Counted from the stretch's first letter, positions 14,959 to 24,197 are shown. The stretch is 48,462 nucleotides of DNA from Clostridia bacterium (GCA_900767025.1 CAAFXS010000090.1:1-48462), one strand, 5' to 3'. Made by a program: numbers and translations. The notes: a model not told the origin generated them from the sequence alone.

Positions 14959-15674
14959 CATTTAATAAGCATATTTGCGTTTTGCTCAAGTCGGTCAACT
15001 GCTTCCTGACCGCATTTTTTAATAATAACCTCAATTCCTTCCTCATAATCGGGAGTTCGGTTTGTCAAATTGTGGCAGTCCGAGCCGATTAAATGAATTT
15101 TACCCGAGGAGAGATATTTTATCAGCTTTTTTCTGATGCCTCTGGGCGATTTTGCAAAGGAGCTGATGTTTGCCTGAACAAGACATCCTGCCCTGATGTA
15201 TTCATCCAAAAGGCTTTCGTCCTCCATAAGCGCACTGTAACGCTCAATATGGGCAAGGATAGGCTTGATATTATAATCATAATTAAGATTAAGCAGCCTG
15301 TCGTAATCCTCTTGGGAAAAGCTTGCGGAAAAGGAATGCTCAATAAGCGCATACCGTGAATTGCCAATGCATATGCCGTCAAGATTTTCGTTCCTGAAAA
15401 GGTAATCGCTTATGTAAACCTCGGCAGCAGGTATAAGCCTTATATCATTGTCGCCCAGCGCCTCTTTCAGATGGTTGTAGGACCCATTGCGCCTTCGGAT
15501 AAAATCGTTATAGGAAATGGAGTCCGAATAATAATGGGGAGTAAGAATTATAGCCTTTGCGCCCTGCCTTTCAAGCCTGTTAATCATTTTCAGGCTGGTT
15601 TCGGTGTCGTGAGCGCCGTCATCAACCTTTGGCAGAATGTGGCAATGTGTTTCAACAAGATTGTTTATAAGCAT
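14958..15674 (-). CDS. CpsB/YwqE-type tyrosine-protein phosphatase (PHP family)
   Basis: A 238-residue PHP-domain phosphatase that removes phosphate from the BY-kinase tyrosine cluster in Gram-positive capsule control. Metal-binding motifs of the family are complete: ETHCHILPKVDDGA at the N-terminus, LTPHYY, AHIERY and GSDCHN. The ATG at 15674 is seven bases after AAGAAGG; a TTG one codon earlier is the alternative. It follows the kinase gene by 16 bases in the same leftward unit, as usual for cpsC-cpsD-cpsB. Confidence 0.9.
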   Translation of the reverse strand: MLINNLVETHCHILPKVDDGAHDTETSLKMINRLERQGAKAIILTPHYYSDSISYNDFIRRRNGSYNHLKEALGDNDIRLIPAAEVYISDYLFRNENLDGICIGNSRYALIEHSFSASFSQEDYDRLLNLNYDYNIKPILAHIERYSALMEDESLLDEYIRAGCLVQANISSFAKSPRGIRKKLIKYLSSGKIHLIGSDCHNLTNRTPDYEEGIEVIIKKCGQEAVDRLEQNANMLIK

Positions 15675-15690
15675 CAATTTACCTTCTTAA

Positions 15691-16545
15691 TTAATTTCTC
15701 GGGTCCTCCGGGTACTTGCTGAATGAGGAGTAAGTGCCGTATGTGCCGTAGCCGTAGCCGTATGTGCCGTATGCGTCGGCGTATCTGCTGTATCGGTTTG
15801 ACTTGTATTTTCCAAGCATACCCGAAGCGTTTGAAGCCTTGGATTCAACATAGTTTACAACAAAGCCGAGAATTTTTGCATCAATAAAATCTAAAGATGT
15901 AAGTGCCTTTTGAAGCTCCGGATGCGTAGTCTGATTTTGGCGCACGATAAGCACAACTCCGTCGGACTCCCTGATAAGCGGAAGAGCGTCCGAAACAACA
16001 TTTATAGGCGGAGTGTCAATAATTATGTAGTCATAGTCCTTGCTGATTTCGTCCAAAAACTCTGCCATAAGGTCCGAGCCCAAAAGCTCTGCAGGGTTTG
16101 GCGGAATTGAGCCTGAGCACAAAACCGAAAGATTTTCAAATTCAGTGGGATGAATAACGCTGAACAAATCCACCTTTCTTTTGCCGGAAACACTGTCCCC
16201 CAGGTAATTTGTAAGACCCGGTGAGTTTGGAATGGAAAAATAGTGGTGAACCTTAGGCTTTCTTAAATCGCCGTCAATAAGCAGAACCCTTTGGTCTGCC
16301 TGAGCAATGGTAACCGCCAGATTAACAGTTGTAGTGGTTTTACCCTCGCTGGGATTTGAGGAGCTTACAACAATCCTTTTGCAGCCCTTTTTCATAACGG
16401 AAAACATTATGTTGGCACGGATGGTTCTGTATGCCTCTTCAATTCTGAATTTAAGTGCAGGTTGGATAGGAGCAGTTCCGAGAATGTATCTGCTGGAGTC
16501 CAAATAGCTTTCTCTTTTGTCAACCTTTCTTTTTCTCCTGGCCAT
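15691..16545 (-). CDS. CpsD/YwqD-type bacterial tyrosine kinase
   Basis: A 284-residue cytosolic BY-kinase. Walker A SNPSEGKTT at 63-71, Walker A' VLLIDGDLRKP at 87-97 and Walker B YIIIDTPP at 173-180 are all present, with the interface helix EEAYRTIRANI before them. The C-terminus from 252 to 278 carries nine tyrosines spaced by Gly, Thr and Ala, the classic autophosphorylation cluster. The kinase needs the membrane protein encoded just upstream to be active and is reset by the phosphatase downstream. Together they set chain length and export of capsule or exopolysaccharide. GGAGAG stands ahead of the ATG, four bases after the Wzz stop region. Confidence 0.93.
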   Translation of the reverse strand: MARRKRKVDKRESYLDSSRYILGTAPIQPALKFRIEEAYRTIRANIMFSVMKKGCKRIVVSSSNPSEGKTTTTVNLAVTIAQADQRVLLIDGDLRKPKVHHYFSIPNSPGLTNYLGDSVSGKRKVDLFSVIHPTEFENLSVLCSGSIPPNPAELLGSDLMAEFLDEISKDYDYIIIDTPPINVVSDALPLIRESDGVVLIVRQNQTTHPELQKALTSLDFIDAKILGFVVNYVESKASNASGMLGKYKSNRYSRYADAYGTYGYGYGTYGTYSSFSKYPEDPRN

Positions 16546-16548
16546 TCT

Positions 16549-17319
16549 TTAACTCTCCTTTCTCGTCTCTGCTTTTTTGTCATTGTACTTGGAGCTTGAC
16601 TTGATTTCGTATTTCGGAATTGTGCCCAGGATAGGAACCTCGTACCTTTCCAAAAGCTCGTCACTGCTCTTAATTCGTACATCAATCAAATCTCTGAGGA
16701 TTATGTATACAACGGCAAGCACTGCACCGGCAAGAAAACCGATTGCGCATTTTTTTGCATAGCCTCTGCTTTCGGATGCGGCGGCTTTGATAGCCTTGTC
16801 TTCAACGGAGGCGTGAACAAGTCCGTTATTTGTTTCCTTCATTTTTTCGGGAACACAGGTTTCAAGCTCGTGGGCTATCCTGTATGACAGCTCTGCGTCG
16901 GTGGTTGTAACAACTACATTGAACATTGCCGTTTCTTCAATAGGAGTAATCTTAATGGTGTTTTTTATCTGATTTGCAGTGAACGAGGTGGAATATTTTT
17001 CGTTCAGCGAATCTGCAACTCTTTGATTAAATTCGTTAGTGTTGAAAAGCTCAACATATGTGGTAAGCATTTTTATGGCATAATTCATTTTGCTTGTGTT
17101 GCTGGCTGCGGCCTGGGCAGCAGTTGACGAATCTGCCAGCTCATGCTGTGAGTCCTGGGCATATGTAAGGAATTTAACACTTGACGAATATGTCAGTGTT
17201 GTAAATTGCTGTGTGTAAACAAATGCCAAAAGAGAGCCTATTATTGCTATTACGAGAACCAGCTTCCATTTTCGCATAACAGCGGTTAAAAGTTTTTGTA
17301 TATTTGCGTCAATATTCAT
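16549..17319 (-). CDS. Wzz/CpsC-type polysaccharide chain-length and kinase adaptor
   Basis: A 256-residue membrane protein with two transmembrane helices, at about residues 21-39 and 186-206, an extracellular domain between them and a cytosolic C-terminal tail ending in IPKYEIKSSS. This is the CpsC/YwqC architecture, where the tail contacts and switches on the BY-kinase. The start at 17319 is seven bases after GGAGG and gives MNIDAN; twelve further upstream codons are open but poor. It is the first gene of the leftward trio under a good promoter. Confidence 0.88.
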   Translation of the reverse strand: MNIDANIQKLLTAVMRKWKLVLVIAIIGSLLAFVYTQQFTTLTYSSSVKFLTYAQDSQHELADSSTAAQAAASNTSKMNYAIKMLTTYVELFNTNEFNQRVADSLNEKYSTSFTANQIKNTIKITPIEETAMFNVVVTTTDAELSYRIAHELETCVPEKMKETNNGLVHASVEDKAIKAAASESRGYAKKCAIGFLAGAVLAVVYIILRDLIDVRIKSSDELLERYEVPILGTIPKYEIKSSSKYNDKKAETRKES

Positions 17320-17361
17320 CAAATGTCCTCCGTTTCTGAGGTAATATGCTTTCATTTTTTT

Positions 17362-17390
17362 ATTTTACTTTAAATAAATGAATTTGTCAA
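17362..17390 (-). promoter_or_regulatory. Promoter of the leftward capsule-regulation operon
   Basis: On the minus strand TTGACA and TAAAAT are separated by 17 bases. Transcription would start near 17355, about 36 bases before the Wzz/CpsC start codon. Confidence 0.75.
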
Positions 17391-17408
17391 TGACGAGTAT
17401 TTAGTATA

Positions 17409-17437
17409 TTGACAAAATTAAACAAATGATAGATAAT
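17409..17437 (+). promoter_or_regulatory. Promoter of the glycosidase-phosphoesterase operon
   Basis: TTGACA and GATAAT with 17-base spacing. Its -35 box lies only 18 bases from the -35 box of the leftward capsule promoter, so the two promoters are back to back. Confidence 0.75.
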
Positions 17438-17524
17438 ATTTTATATAAGTACTCGGATAAAACAGGCTTAATCAGTCTGTTAACCGACGGTTTTGAACAT
17501 TTTTAAGAAAGATATAGGTTTGCT

Positions 17525-20212
17525 ATGAGTAATTTGAATTCAAGCTTTAAAATGCCCCTGTGGGGACCCTACTCAAAAAAATATATGGGGCTTTCAAAAA
17601 TTATTGAAAGCATGGCGGATATCGGTGCACGGTTTGACACAGCGGTGCATCCAACCCTGTGGAACAGTGCCACACCGGTGCCTAATGTAACGGTTCCGTC
17701 AAGCTATCATCTGTGGGAGTGTAAAAGCGACTATTCGTACTATTCATACAGATATGAGCTTATGTGGAAAGACCAAGTGTATGCCGATGTTTCCTTTTCA
17801 AAAATCAAGGACGATGCGTACCTTATGAGGTGTGAATTTTTCAATAACACACCCTTGACACAGAACTGTATTCTCAATATTTTTGCATCACTGGAGTTTC
17901 CTTATCCGACCTACTGTGATATTGTTGCGCCGTCAAAATGCGTAATCAAAACGGCTAATGATTATGAAAAATATGAGTACGCCGTTTCTCGCCCCTGGGA
18001 TGAGGAAAATCCCGACGGTATGTTCAAGGGAATGTTTTCCGACAAGGATTTTTACCTTGGCAAAGGTCTTGGTGACAGATGCGAAAATTATCATGTTCAC
18101 TATCTTAATCTTAAACCCTTCGGCTGTGAAAAGGGTGACAGTGTATCATATAGATTTGATGCCGTTGATTTTGACAATCCTGTTATTGCCCTGAGGTACA
18201 AAACCGTTACAGACGGTGATGCGGAGTTTTTAATGAACGGCAAAAAAATTGTACTTAAAAACAGCTCCGAGCTTACCTTTGCATATCTGCCCTATGAGGC
18301 TGAATTTACCCTTGAAAGCCTTGGTGCAGCAGGCGTTGAGCTTGATTTCCTTGCAGTTGTTGAGGAAAGCGAAAAGGCTTTGCTTAAAACAACTGTTAAG
18401 TCATATAACTATGTTCCCGAAATTGAAACCGTTAATGTTGGCAAGGGTCACAGAACAAAGCTGACCTATAAGGGAGTAGACACACCTTTTTATATCCTTA
18501 CTCACAATGAGCACACAAGGGAAAGGACACTTGAATCAGGCTCACTTGAGGACGCTCTGATCAACCGCCTTTCAAACGGCGACCATACCTATGATGATTT
18601 GAAGGAAACCTTTTCAAATTCCTTTAAGCGAAAAACCAGTGACGAGGGATTTTTTCACAACACTCTTGTTAAGTCAATATTTATCGAACCCAACACCTCT
18701 CATATTGAATATGCAGTGCTTTCAAACAGTGAGCCTGAACCGCTGACAGACAGCGAGTATGAGGAAATTTACATAAACGCAAGAGCAGGCTTTGATAAGC
18801 AGAAATTTAACGACGCAGGGGAAAAGTATGCTCTTTCCACAGAGATACTCCGGTCAACCCTGCTGACAAATGTTGTTTATCCCGTTTACCGCCACGGCGA
18901 AAATGTTATTCATCACACACCGGGCAAAAGGTGGGATAGCTTTTATACCTGGGACAGTGGCTTCATCGGTATGGGACTTTTGGAATTTTCAAAGGACCTT
19001 TGCAGATACGCTCTCGATATGTATTTGTGTGATGAAAGCAACAAGGATTTTGCATTTCTTCTTCACGGCTCACTTGTTCCTACGCAGTTTGTTGAGTATT
19101 ACGAATTGCTTAAACGAACTAATGACAAGGAAAGCCTTGCCTTCCTTTATGACAAAATGAAGCACTATTATGAATTTCTGCGGGGAAGAAATCACGGCTC
19201 AACCTTTGCAAAATTCGGCAACGGTCTTTTGACGGCGTACGATTACTGGTATTCCCACTGCGGTATGGACGATTATCCTGCCCAGGTGGAAATGATGAGA
19301 AGAAAGACGGAAAAATACACCTGCCCCTGCCTTACAACTGCACAGGTTATCAGAGCAGGTAAAATAATGAAAGCTGTTGCTCTTTCCATGGGCAAGGACG
19401 AGGATGTCAAGGTCTATGATGCCGATATTGAGTATTCCACAAAGGCGCTTAACGATATTGCCTGGGATGAGGAAAGCGGATATTTCGGCTACACCCTTTA
19501 CGATGACGAGGGTAATATGACGGATATTATGCGTACGGAAAACGGCGAAAATTACAATAAGGGTATGGACGGCGTTTATCCCCTTGTGGCAGGAGCTGTT
19601 AAGGGCGAAAGAAAGGAAAGACTGCTGGCTCACATTAAAAATCCAAAGGAAATGTGGTCGCAGGCAGGTATTTCCGCCGTTGATATGTCAGCCTCCTACT
19701 ATTTTGACGACGGCTACTGGAACGGCAATGTGTGGATGAGCCACCAGTGGTATATATGGAAAACAATGCTCGATAACGGCGACGCTGATTTTGCCTTTGA
19801 AATTGCAAACCGTGCTCTTGATATGTGGAAGGAGGAAACGGATTTCACCTATAACACATATGAGTGCTTCGGCATTGCCACAAGGCGCGGCGGCTGGTTC
19901 CACAATTTCGGCGGTCTGTCGGCTCCTATCTGCATTTGGGCGAACTGCTACTACAAGCCGCAGACAGTTACAACAGGCTTTGATTTGTGGACGGATTATC
20001 AAAAAACCACCGACAGCAGTGCGGAAATTTCCTTTAAATACCTGGGTGAAAACGATAAATACAGTATGGTAGTAACCTTAAGCGATAAGTACAGCTACAA
20101 GGCTTATCTTGACGGAAAGGAAATTGCTTTTAACGAAAGAAATAAGGGTTCCCTTGAATTTACCTTTGACGGTGAAATAAAGCAGGGTGTTCTTGAAATA
20201 AAAGGGGTGTAA
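17525..20212 (+). CDS. GH63-like (MGH1-type) intracellular glycoside hydrolase
   Basis: An 895-residue protein without a signal peptide. Residues about 1-400 are beta-rich and act as an accessory domain; about 430-820 form an (alpha/alpha)6 toroid like GH63, GH37 and related enzymes; a last beta module follows. The family-type motif RWDSFYTWDSGF holds the likely general acid near residue 477, and ECFG near residue 780 plus HNFGGLS are candidates for the base region. Aromatic-rich blocks such as YWNGNVWMSHQWYIW would line a sugar site. Relatives act on alpha-linked gluco- or manno-oligosaccharides, but the substrate here is not predictable. It is followed after two bases by a metallophosphoesterase gene in the same operon and is divergent from capsule-regulation genes. 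Confidence 0.75.
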   Translation: MSNLNSSFKMPLWGPYSKKYMGLSKIIESMADIGARFDTAVHPTLWNSATPVPNVTVPSSYHLWECKSDYSYYSYRYELMWKDQVYADVSFSKIKDDAYLMRCEFFNNTPLTQNCILNIFASLEFPYPTYCDIVAPSKCVIKTANDYEKYEYAVSRPWDEENPDGMFKGMFSDKDFYLGKGLGDRCENYHVHYLNLKPFGCEKGDSVSYRFDAVDFDNPVIALRYKTVTDGDAEFLMNGKKIVLKNSSELTFAYLPYEAEFTLESLGAAGVELDFLAVVEESEKALLKTTVKSYNYVPEIETVNVGKGHRTKLTYKGVDTPFYILTHNEHTRERTLESGSLEDALINRLSNGDHTYDDLKETFSNSFKRKTSDEGFFHNTLVKSIFIEPNTSHIEYAVLSNSEPEPLTDSEYEEIYINARAGFDKQKFNDAGEKYALSTEILRSTLLTNVVYPVYRHGENVIHHTPGKRWDSFYTWDSGFIGMGLLEFSKDLCRYALDMYLCDESNKDFAFLLHGSLVPTQFVEYYELLKRTNDKESLAFLYDKMKHYYEFLRGRNHGSTFAKFGNGLLTAYDYWYSHCGMDDYPAQVEMMRRKTEKYTCPCLTTAQVIRAGKIMKAVALSMGKDEDVKVYDADIEYSTKALNDIAWDEESGYFGYTLYDDEGNMTDIMRTENGENYNKGMDGVYPLVAGAVKGERKERLLAHIKNPKEMWSQAGISAVDMSASYYFDDGYWNGNVWMSHQWYIWKTMLDNGDADFAFEIANRALDMWKEETDFTYNTYECFGIATRRGGWFHNFGGLSAPICIWANCYYKPQTVTTGFDLWTDYQKTTDSSAEISFKYLGENDKYSMVVTLSDKYSYKAYLDGKEIAFNERNKGSLEFTFDGEIKQGVLEIKGV

Positions 20213-20214
20213 AT

Positions 20215-21858
20215 ATGGCAGAAAGGATTTACGGCAGTAATAATGAACCGCTTAAAATTCAGTTTATAACCGATACTCATTATTACTCAAGGAAAAACGG
20301 TATTTCAGGCAAGGGCTACGACAAGGCGGAGTCAAAGTCACAGATGGTTATTAAGGACAGTGATATTGTCCTTAAAGCAGGCTTTGAAATGCTTAAAAAG
20401 GATACCTCAACGGACATTGTTGTTCTTGCAGGCGACACCACAAGAAACGGCGAGCTTACCTCTCACGAGGAATTTATTGAAATGCTCCGTGATTTGAAAA
20501 AAAGCGGAAAGCGTGTTTATGTTATCACCGCTACCCACGATTTTCGCCCTGAAGGTGTAACCGAGGGCTATGACGGCGACGAAGTAATTGATATTCCCAC
20601 GGTTAAAGACAGGCAGGAGTTGTGGGATATGTACTACGAGTTCGGTCCTAACGAGGCTATTTCCTATCACCGTGAGTCAATGTGCTATGTTGTTCAGCTT
20701 GCTCCCGGCTACCGCCTTTTTGCTCTTAATGATGACACCAACTTTAAGCCCGAGGGTGAGCACGGCTCGGGATACAGTGATGACTGTATGAAATGGATAA
20801 TGGAGCAGCTTAAGGACGCACAGGAAAATGACCAGTATGTTATTGCAATGACCCATCATCCTATGATTGCACCGTCACCGTTTTATGCAATTATCGGCAA
20901 GGGCGATATGCAGCGTAATCACGAAACCACAAGGGAAATTTTTGCAGACGCAGGTCTTCACTGTATGCTGACAGGTCATACTCATGTTCACGATATAAGC
21001 TATATCACAACAAAAAAGGGTAACAGATTTTATGACATTGCCTGCGGTGCAATGATTGGCTGCCCGCCTGCAATGCGTAATGTAACCTTTGACCCGAAAA
21101 ATGCAAAAATTGATGTTGAAACAGTTTTGATTAATGAGGTTCCCGGTCTTGACACCGGCGGAAAAACCTTCCCTGAATATATGAAGGGCTTTTTCTTCGG
21201 TATGATTGCCGAGGTTATCTGGGCAATGGGTAACGATATTGACCGCCTTGCCGAAATGACGCCGGCGTTCTCTATCCCCGGTGAAAAGGTTAAAAAGCTT
21301 GCATGGATAATTAAGCCTATCGGTAAGTTTCTTAACAAGCTGACCTTTAAAAAGATTTGGAAAATCTGCAAAAAGGAATGCGGTCTTAAAAAGGCTGACA
21401 TTGAGGATATTAAGGATAACAAGGTTGTTGATTTTATCCTTGAGCTTGTGCAAAATCTTTATTGCGGCGATTCGCCCTACGGCCCTGAAACCAGGGAGTA
21501 TAAGCTCACCTGCGGACTGCTTAATGTGATTGATTCCTTCCTTGATACAATTCATTTGAGCATAGGCAAATTCCTTAAGGGCGCAACAAGTGTAAGGGGC
21601 CTTGTAGAGCCTCTTCTGTGGAACTCGGGCTACTGTGATGCCAACGCAACTCTGCCGCTGTATCCCACATATGATGAAAGCAATCCTGCACCTGAAACGC
21701 AGGAGGAAAAGCCCTTTAATGACCCGGTTAAGAAGAGCAAAAAGGGTCCGCTTATTCTTGTTCTCCTTATCCTTTTGGTAATCCTTGCACTTGCCATTGT
21801 TCTTGGACTTGTGGCGTTGATAATTTGGGCGATAATTGCAATTATCGGACTTTTTTAA
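20215..21858 (+). CDS. Tail-anchored calcineurin-like metallophosphoesterase
   Basis: A 547-residue protein. Residues 10-300 are a metallophosphoesterase: DTH at 20-22, GD at 73-74, THHPM and GHTHVHD. The usual GNH(D/E) block reads ATHD at 106-109, so the Asn that helps bind metal is replaced by Thr; activity may be changed. Residues about 310-500 are a helical extension of unknown fold, then a Lys-rich linker (KKSKKG) and one long hydrophobic C-terminal helix at about 520-547. With no signal peptide, the enzyme should face the cytosol, held to the membrane by its tail. Start two bases after the glycosidase stop, with AAAGGGG nearby. The substrate is unknown; a lipid-linked or sugar phosphate would fit the context. 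Confidence 0.8.
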   Translation: MAERIYGSNNEPLKIQFITDTHYYSRKNGISGKGYDKAESKSQMVIKDSDIVLKAGFEMLKKDTSTDIVVLAGDTTRNGELTSHEEFIEMLRDLKKSGKRVYVITATHDFRPEGVTEGYDGDEVIDIPTVKDRQELWDMYYEFGPNEAISYHRESMCYVVQLAPGYRLFALNDDTNFKPEGEHGSGYSDDCMKWIMEQLKDAQENDQYVIAMTHHPMIAPSPFYAIIGKGDMQRNHETTREIFADAGLHCMLTGHTHVHDISYITTKKGNRFYDIACGAMIGCPPAMRNVTFDPKNAKIDVETVLINEVPGLDTGGKTFPEYMKGFFFGMIAEVIWAMGNDIDRLAEMTPAFSIPGEKVKKLAWIIKPIGKFLNKLTFKKIWKICKKECGLKKADIEDIKDNKVVDFILELVQNLYCGDSPYGPETREYKLTCGLLNVIDSFLDTIHLSIGKFLKGATSVRGLVEPLLWNSGYCDANATLPLYPTYDESNPAPETQEEKPFNDPVKKSKKGPLILVLLILLVILALAIVLGLVALIIWAIIAIIGLF

Positions 21859-21865
21859 AAATTTA

Positions 21866-21894
21866 TTGCATTAACGGCTTTATGCTGATATAAT
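21866..21894 (+). promoter_or_regulatory. Promoter of the GtrA-like gene
   Basis: TTGCAT and TATAAT with 17-base spacing. The predicted start near 21901 lies after an in-frame ATG at 21893, which supports the later ATG at 21929 as the true start of the gene. Confidence 0.75.
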
Positions 21895-21928
21895 GAACAT
21901 ATCAAATTTGAATGAAGAGGTAAAAATT

Positions 21929-22462
21929 ATGGCTAAAAACTTAAAAGATATTGACAGTATGGCTGAAGAAAAGGGCTCGTTCCTTGTAACCGCCTGGCAG
22001 TTTGTTAAGTTCATTGTTGTTTCACTGCTTGCTTGTATTGTTCAGTTTGCACTTGTTAACATTATTCCTTTAATCCCACAGGTTAAAGAGCTTTACGGCA
22101 CTGCATTCCACTGGTTTGTGTTTGATTATCCTGTTGAGGACGGCGGTCTGGGATATTTCATTGCATTCAATGTTGCAAATGTTGCGGCACAGATTGTTGC
22201 TTTCTTTGTAAACAAGGATAAAACCTTTAATTCAGATGCAAATACTGCAGTTGTTCTTCCTATTTACATAGTTTTCACAATTGCACTTATCTGCTTCTCG
22301 GCTTGGCTTTCACCCACACTTTACGGCTTGTTCATCAACCAGTGGGGTTGGGCAGAAACTCTTGCACTGAATATCGCAACAGCAGTTTGCTCTGCACTTC
22401 AGTTTTTTCTCTATTTCCCTGTTGACAAAATCCTCTTTAAGAAAAAGAAGGAAGACAAGTAA
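21929..22462 (+). CDS. GtrA-like membrane protein
   Basis: A 177-residue protein with four transmembrane helices (about residues 22-43, 67-90, 100-122 and 132-156) and the GtrA-like NVAAQIVAFFVNKDKTF block after the second. GtrA-family proteins are thought to help move undecaprenyl-phosphate-linked sugars across the membrane. A tail of five lysines ends the protein on the cytosolic side. AGAGG stands eight bases upstream of the ATG. It forms its own unit between a good promoter and a clear terminator, close to cell-surface polysaccharide genes. Confidence 0.75.
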   Translation: MAKNLKDIDSMAEEKGSFLVTAWQFVKFIVVSLLACIVQFALVNIIPLIPQVKELYGTAFHWFVFDYPVEDGGLGYFIAFNVANVAAQIVAFFVNKDKTFNSDANTAVVLPIYIVFTIALICFSAWLSPTLYGLFINQWGWAETLALNIATAVCSALQFFLYFPVDKILFKKKKEDK

Positions 22463-22477
22463 TAAAAACACAATTTT

Positions 22478-22507
22478 AACGGCTCTGATTTTAGAGCCGT
22501 TATTTTT
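22478..22507 (+). terminator. Terminator after the GtrA-like gene
   Basis: AACGGCTCT pairs exactly with AGAGCCGTT around GATTTT and is followed by ATTTTT. Confidence 0.9.
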
Positions 22508-22508
22508 G

Positions 22509-22537
22509 TTGCTTATTTTAATTATATATGCTATTAT
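22509..22537 (+). promoter_or_regulatory. Promoter of the methyltransferase operon
   Basis: TTGCTT and TATTAT are separated by 17 bases, placing the start near 22544, about ten bases before the GTG of the methyltransferase gene. Confidence 0.6.
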
Positions 22538-22554
22538 ATAAAATGGTGATTTAG

Positions 22555-23919
22555 GTGGAGCTGGCAAAAAACGATAAAATTGAATTAAATATTGATTCCC
22601 TAACCTCCGAGGGAAGCGGCGTGGGCAGGTATAATTCTCTGGCTGTTTTTGTCAGGGGTACTGTTCCCGGTGACAAAATTGTTGCCCATATTATCAAACG
22701 CTCCAAAAATTATGCCATAGGAATTATTGATGAAATAATTGAAAAAAGTCCCTCCCGTATTGAAAGCGACTGTCCTTATTCAAAAAAATGCGGCGGCTGT
22801 TCCTTTAGGAATATGACCTATGAGGAGGAGCTTAAATACAAAAAAAGCAGAGTTCAGGAGGCACTTAGCCGTATCGGTCATCTTGATATTGAGGTGGACG
22901 AAATTATCGGCGCTGATGAGCTTGTCAATTACCGTAACAAAGCACAGTACCCTGTGTCAGTTGAAAACGGCGAGCTGACGGCAGGCTTTTATGCCTACAA
23001 AAGCCACAGGATTATTCCCTGCAGTGATTGCAAATTGCAGCCTCCGGAATTTGAAGCAGGGCTCAAGGCCTTTGGAGAATGGGTAAAGCAGGCAGGCATA
23101 ACCTCTTATGATGAAAAAACAGGCAAAGGGCTTCTTCGTCATATTTACTTTAGAAAAGCCTTCGGTACAGGTGAAATAATGGCTTGTGCCGTCATAAACG
23201 GAAAGAGTATTCCACGGCAGGATTTGCTTATCAGCCTTTTGCGTGAAAATATCAGCACGCTTAAATCCCTTGTGCTGAATATCAACAGGGATAAAACAAA
23301 TGTAATTCTCGGCAGTGAGTCAAAAACAATTTGGGGCAGTGATACCATAACCGATACACTGCTCGATAAAAAATTTGTGATTTCACCAAACTCCTTTTAT
23401 CAGGTTAACCGCAGTCAGTGCCAAAGGCTTTATGAAAAAGCAAGGCTGTTTGCTGATTTAACAGGTGAGGAAACTCTCCTTGACCTTTACTGCGGTGTGG
23501 GAACAATCGGTCTTACTATGGCTGACAGTGTTAAAAGGCTAATCGGTATTGAAATAATCCCCCAGGCAATTGAAAATGCAAAAATCAATGCCGAGATTAA
23601 TAATATTAAAAACGCAGAATTCATCTGTGCCGATGCACCAAAGGGTGCACAAATGCTGAAAAAAAGAGGGATTAAACCCGATGTGGTTATCCTTGACCCG
23701 CCCAGAAAGGGCTGCAGCCGCGACCTGCTTGACACGGTGGAGGAAATGAATCCCAAAAGGATTGTTTATGTTTCCTGCGACTGTGCAACTCTTGCCAGGG
23801 ATTTGGAAATACTTAAAGAAAAGAACTATGTAACCCAAAGAGTCAGTGCGGTTGATATGTTTCCCCGCACACCCCATATCGAGTGCGTTGCACTGATAGA
23901 AAATAAAAACGGAATTTAG
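22555..23919 (+). CDS. rlmD: 23S rRNA uracil-C5 methyltransferase (RlmD/RlmCD type)
   Basis: A 454-residue TrmA/RumA-family enzyme that methylates uracil C5 in 23S rRNA. Residues 1-58 are a TRAM RNA-binding domain. Four cysteines, Cys73, Cys79, Cys82 and Cys159 (or Cys156), match the [4Fe-4S] ligands of RumA. The SAM site is DLYCGVGTIGL at 310-320, the DPPRKG motif is at 381-386, and the catalytic cysteine is Cys408 in VSCDCATLARD. In Firmicutes one such enzyme often modifies both U747 and U1939, so RlmCD is also possible. The GTG start follows TTTAGG closely. It heads an operon with a PqqD-like gene, a nucleotidyltransferase and lepA. Confidence 0.9.
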   Translation: MELAKNDKIELNIDSLTSEGSGVGRYNSLAVFVRGTVPGDKIVAHIIKRSKNYAIGIIDEIIEKSPSRIESDCPYSKKCGGCSFRNMTYEEELKYKKSRVQEALSRIGHLDIEVDEIIGADELVNYRNKAQYPVSVENGELTAGFYAYKSHRIIPCSDCKLQPPEFEAGLKAFGEWVKQAGITSYDEKTGKGLLRHIYFRKAFGTGEIMACAVINGKSIPRQDLLISLLRENISTLKSLVLNINRDKTNVILGSESKTIWGSDTITDTLLDKKFVISPNSFYQVNRSQCQRLYEKARLFADLTGEETLLDLYCGVGTIGLTMADSVKRLIGIEIIPQAIENAKINAEINNIKNAEFICADAPKGAQMLKKRGIKPDVVILDPPRKGCSRDLLDTVEEMNPKRIVYVSCDCATLARDLEILKEKNYVTQRVSAVDMFPRTPHIECVALIENKNGI

Positions 23920-23928
23920 GTGAAGAAA

Positions 23929-24195
23929 ATGAAATTGAAAGACGGAATTGTTACAAATTCAATTGACGGTGAAAGCTTTGCCATTGCCACAGGCAAGGCG
24001 GCAGAAAGCTTTAACGGCTTGGTTAAAAATAATCCCACTGCCGCATTTGTTTTTGAGCTTTTGAAAACAGAGCAAAGCGAGGACAGCATTGTAAATGCAA
24101 TGCTTGAAAAATACGAGGTTGACGAAGAAACCGTCAGAGCCGATATTAGAGAGCTTTTAGCCTTACTGAAATCAAAGGGACTTATTGAGGACTGA
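23929..24195 (+). CDS. PqqD-like peptide-chaperone protein
   Basis: An 88-residue PqqD-family protein: a beta strand pair (GIVTNSIDGESFAIAT), a helix with FNGLVKNNPTAAFVFELL, and a winged-helix end with VRADIRELLALLKSKGLI. PqqD proteins normally bind the leader of a ribosomal peptide and present it to a radical SAM enzyme. No radical SAM gene or precursor peptide is seen near it. The start at 23929 leaves a proper gap to AGGTGA; a GTG at 23920 directly after the upstream stop is possible. It is followed after two bases by a nucleotidyltransferase gene with which it must be coupled. Confidence 0.8.
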   Translation: MKLKDGIVTNSIDGESFAIATGKAAESFNGLVKNNPTAAFVFELLKTEQSEDSIVNAMLEKYEVDEETVRADIRELLALLKSKGLIED

Positions 24196-24197
24196 TT

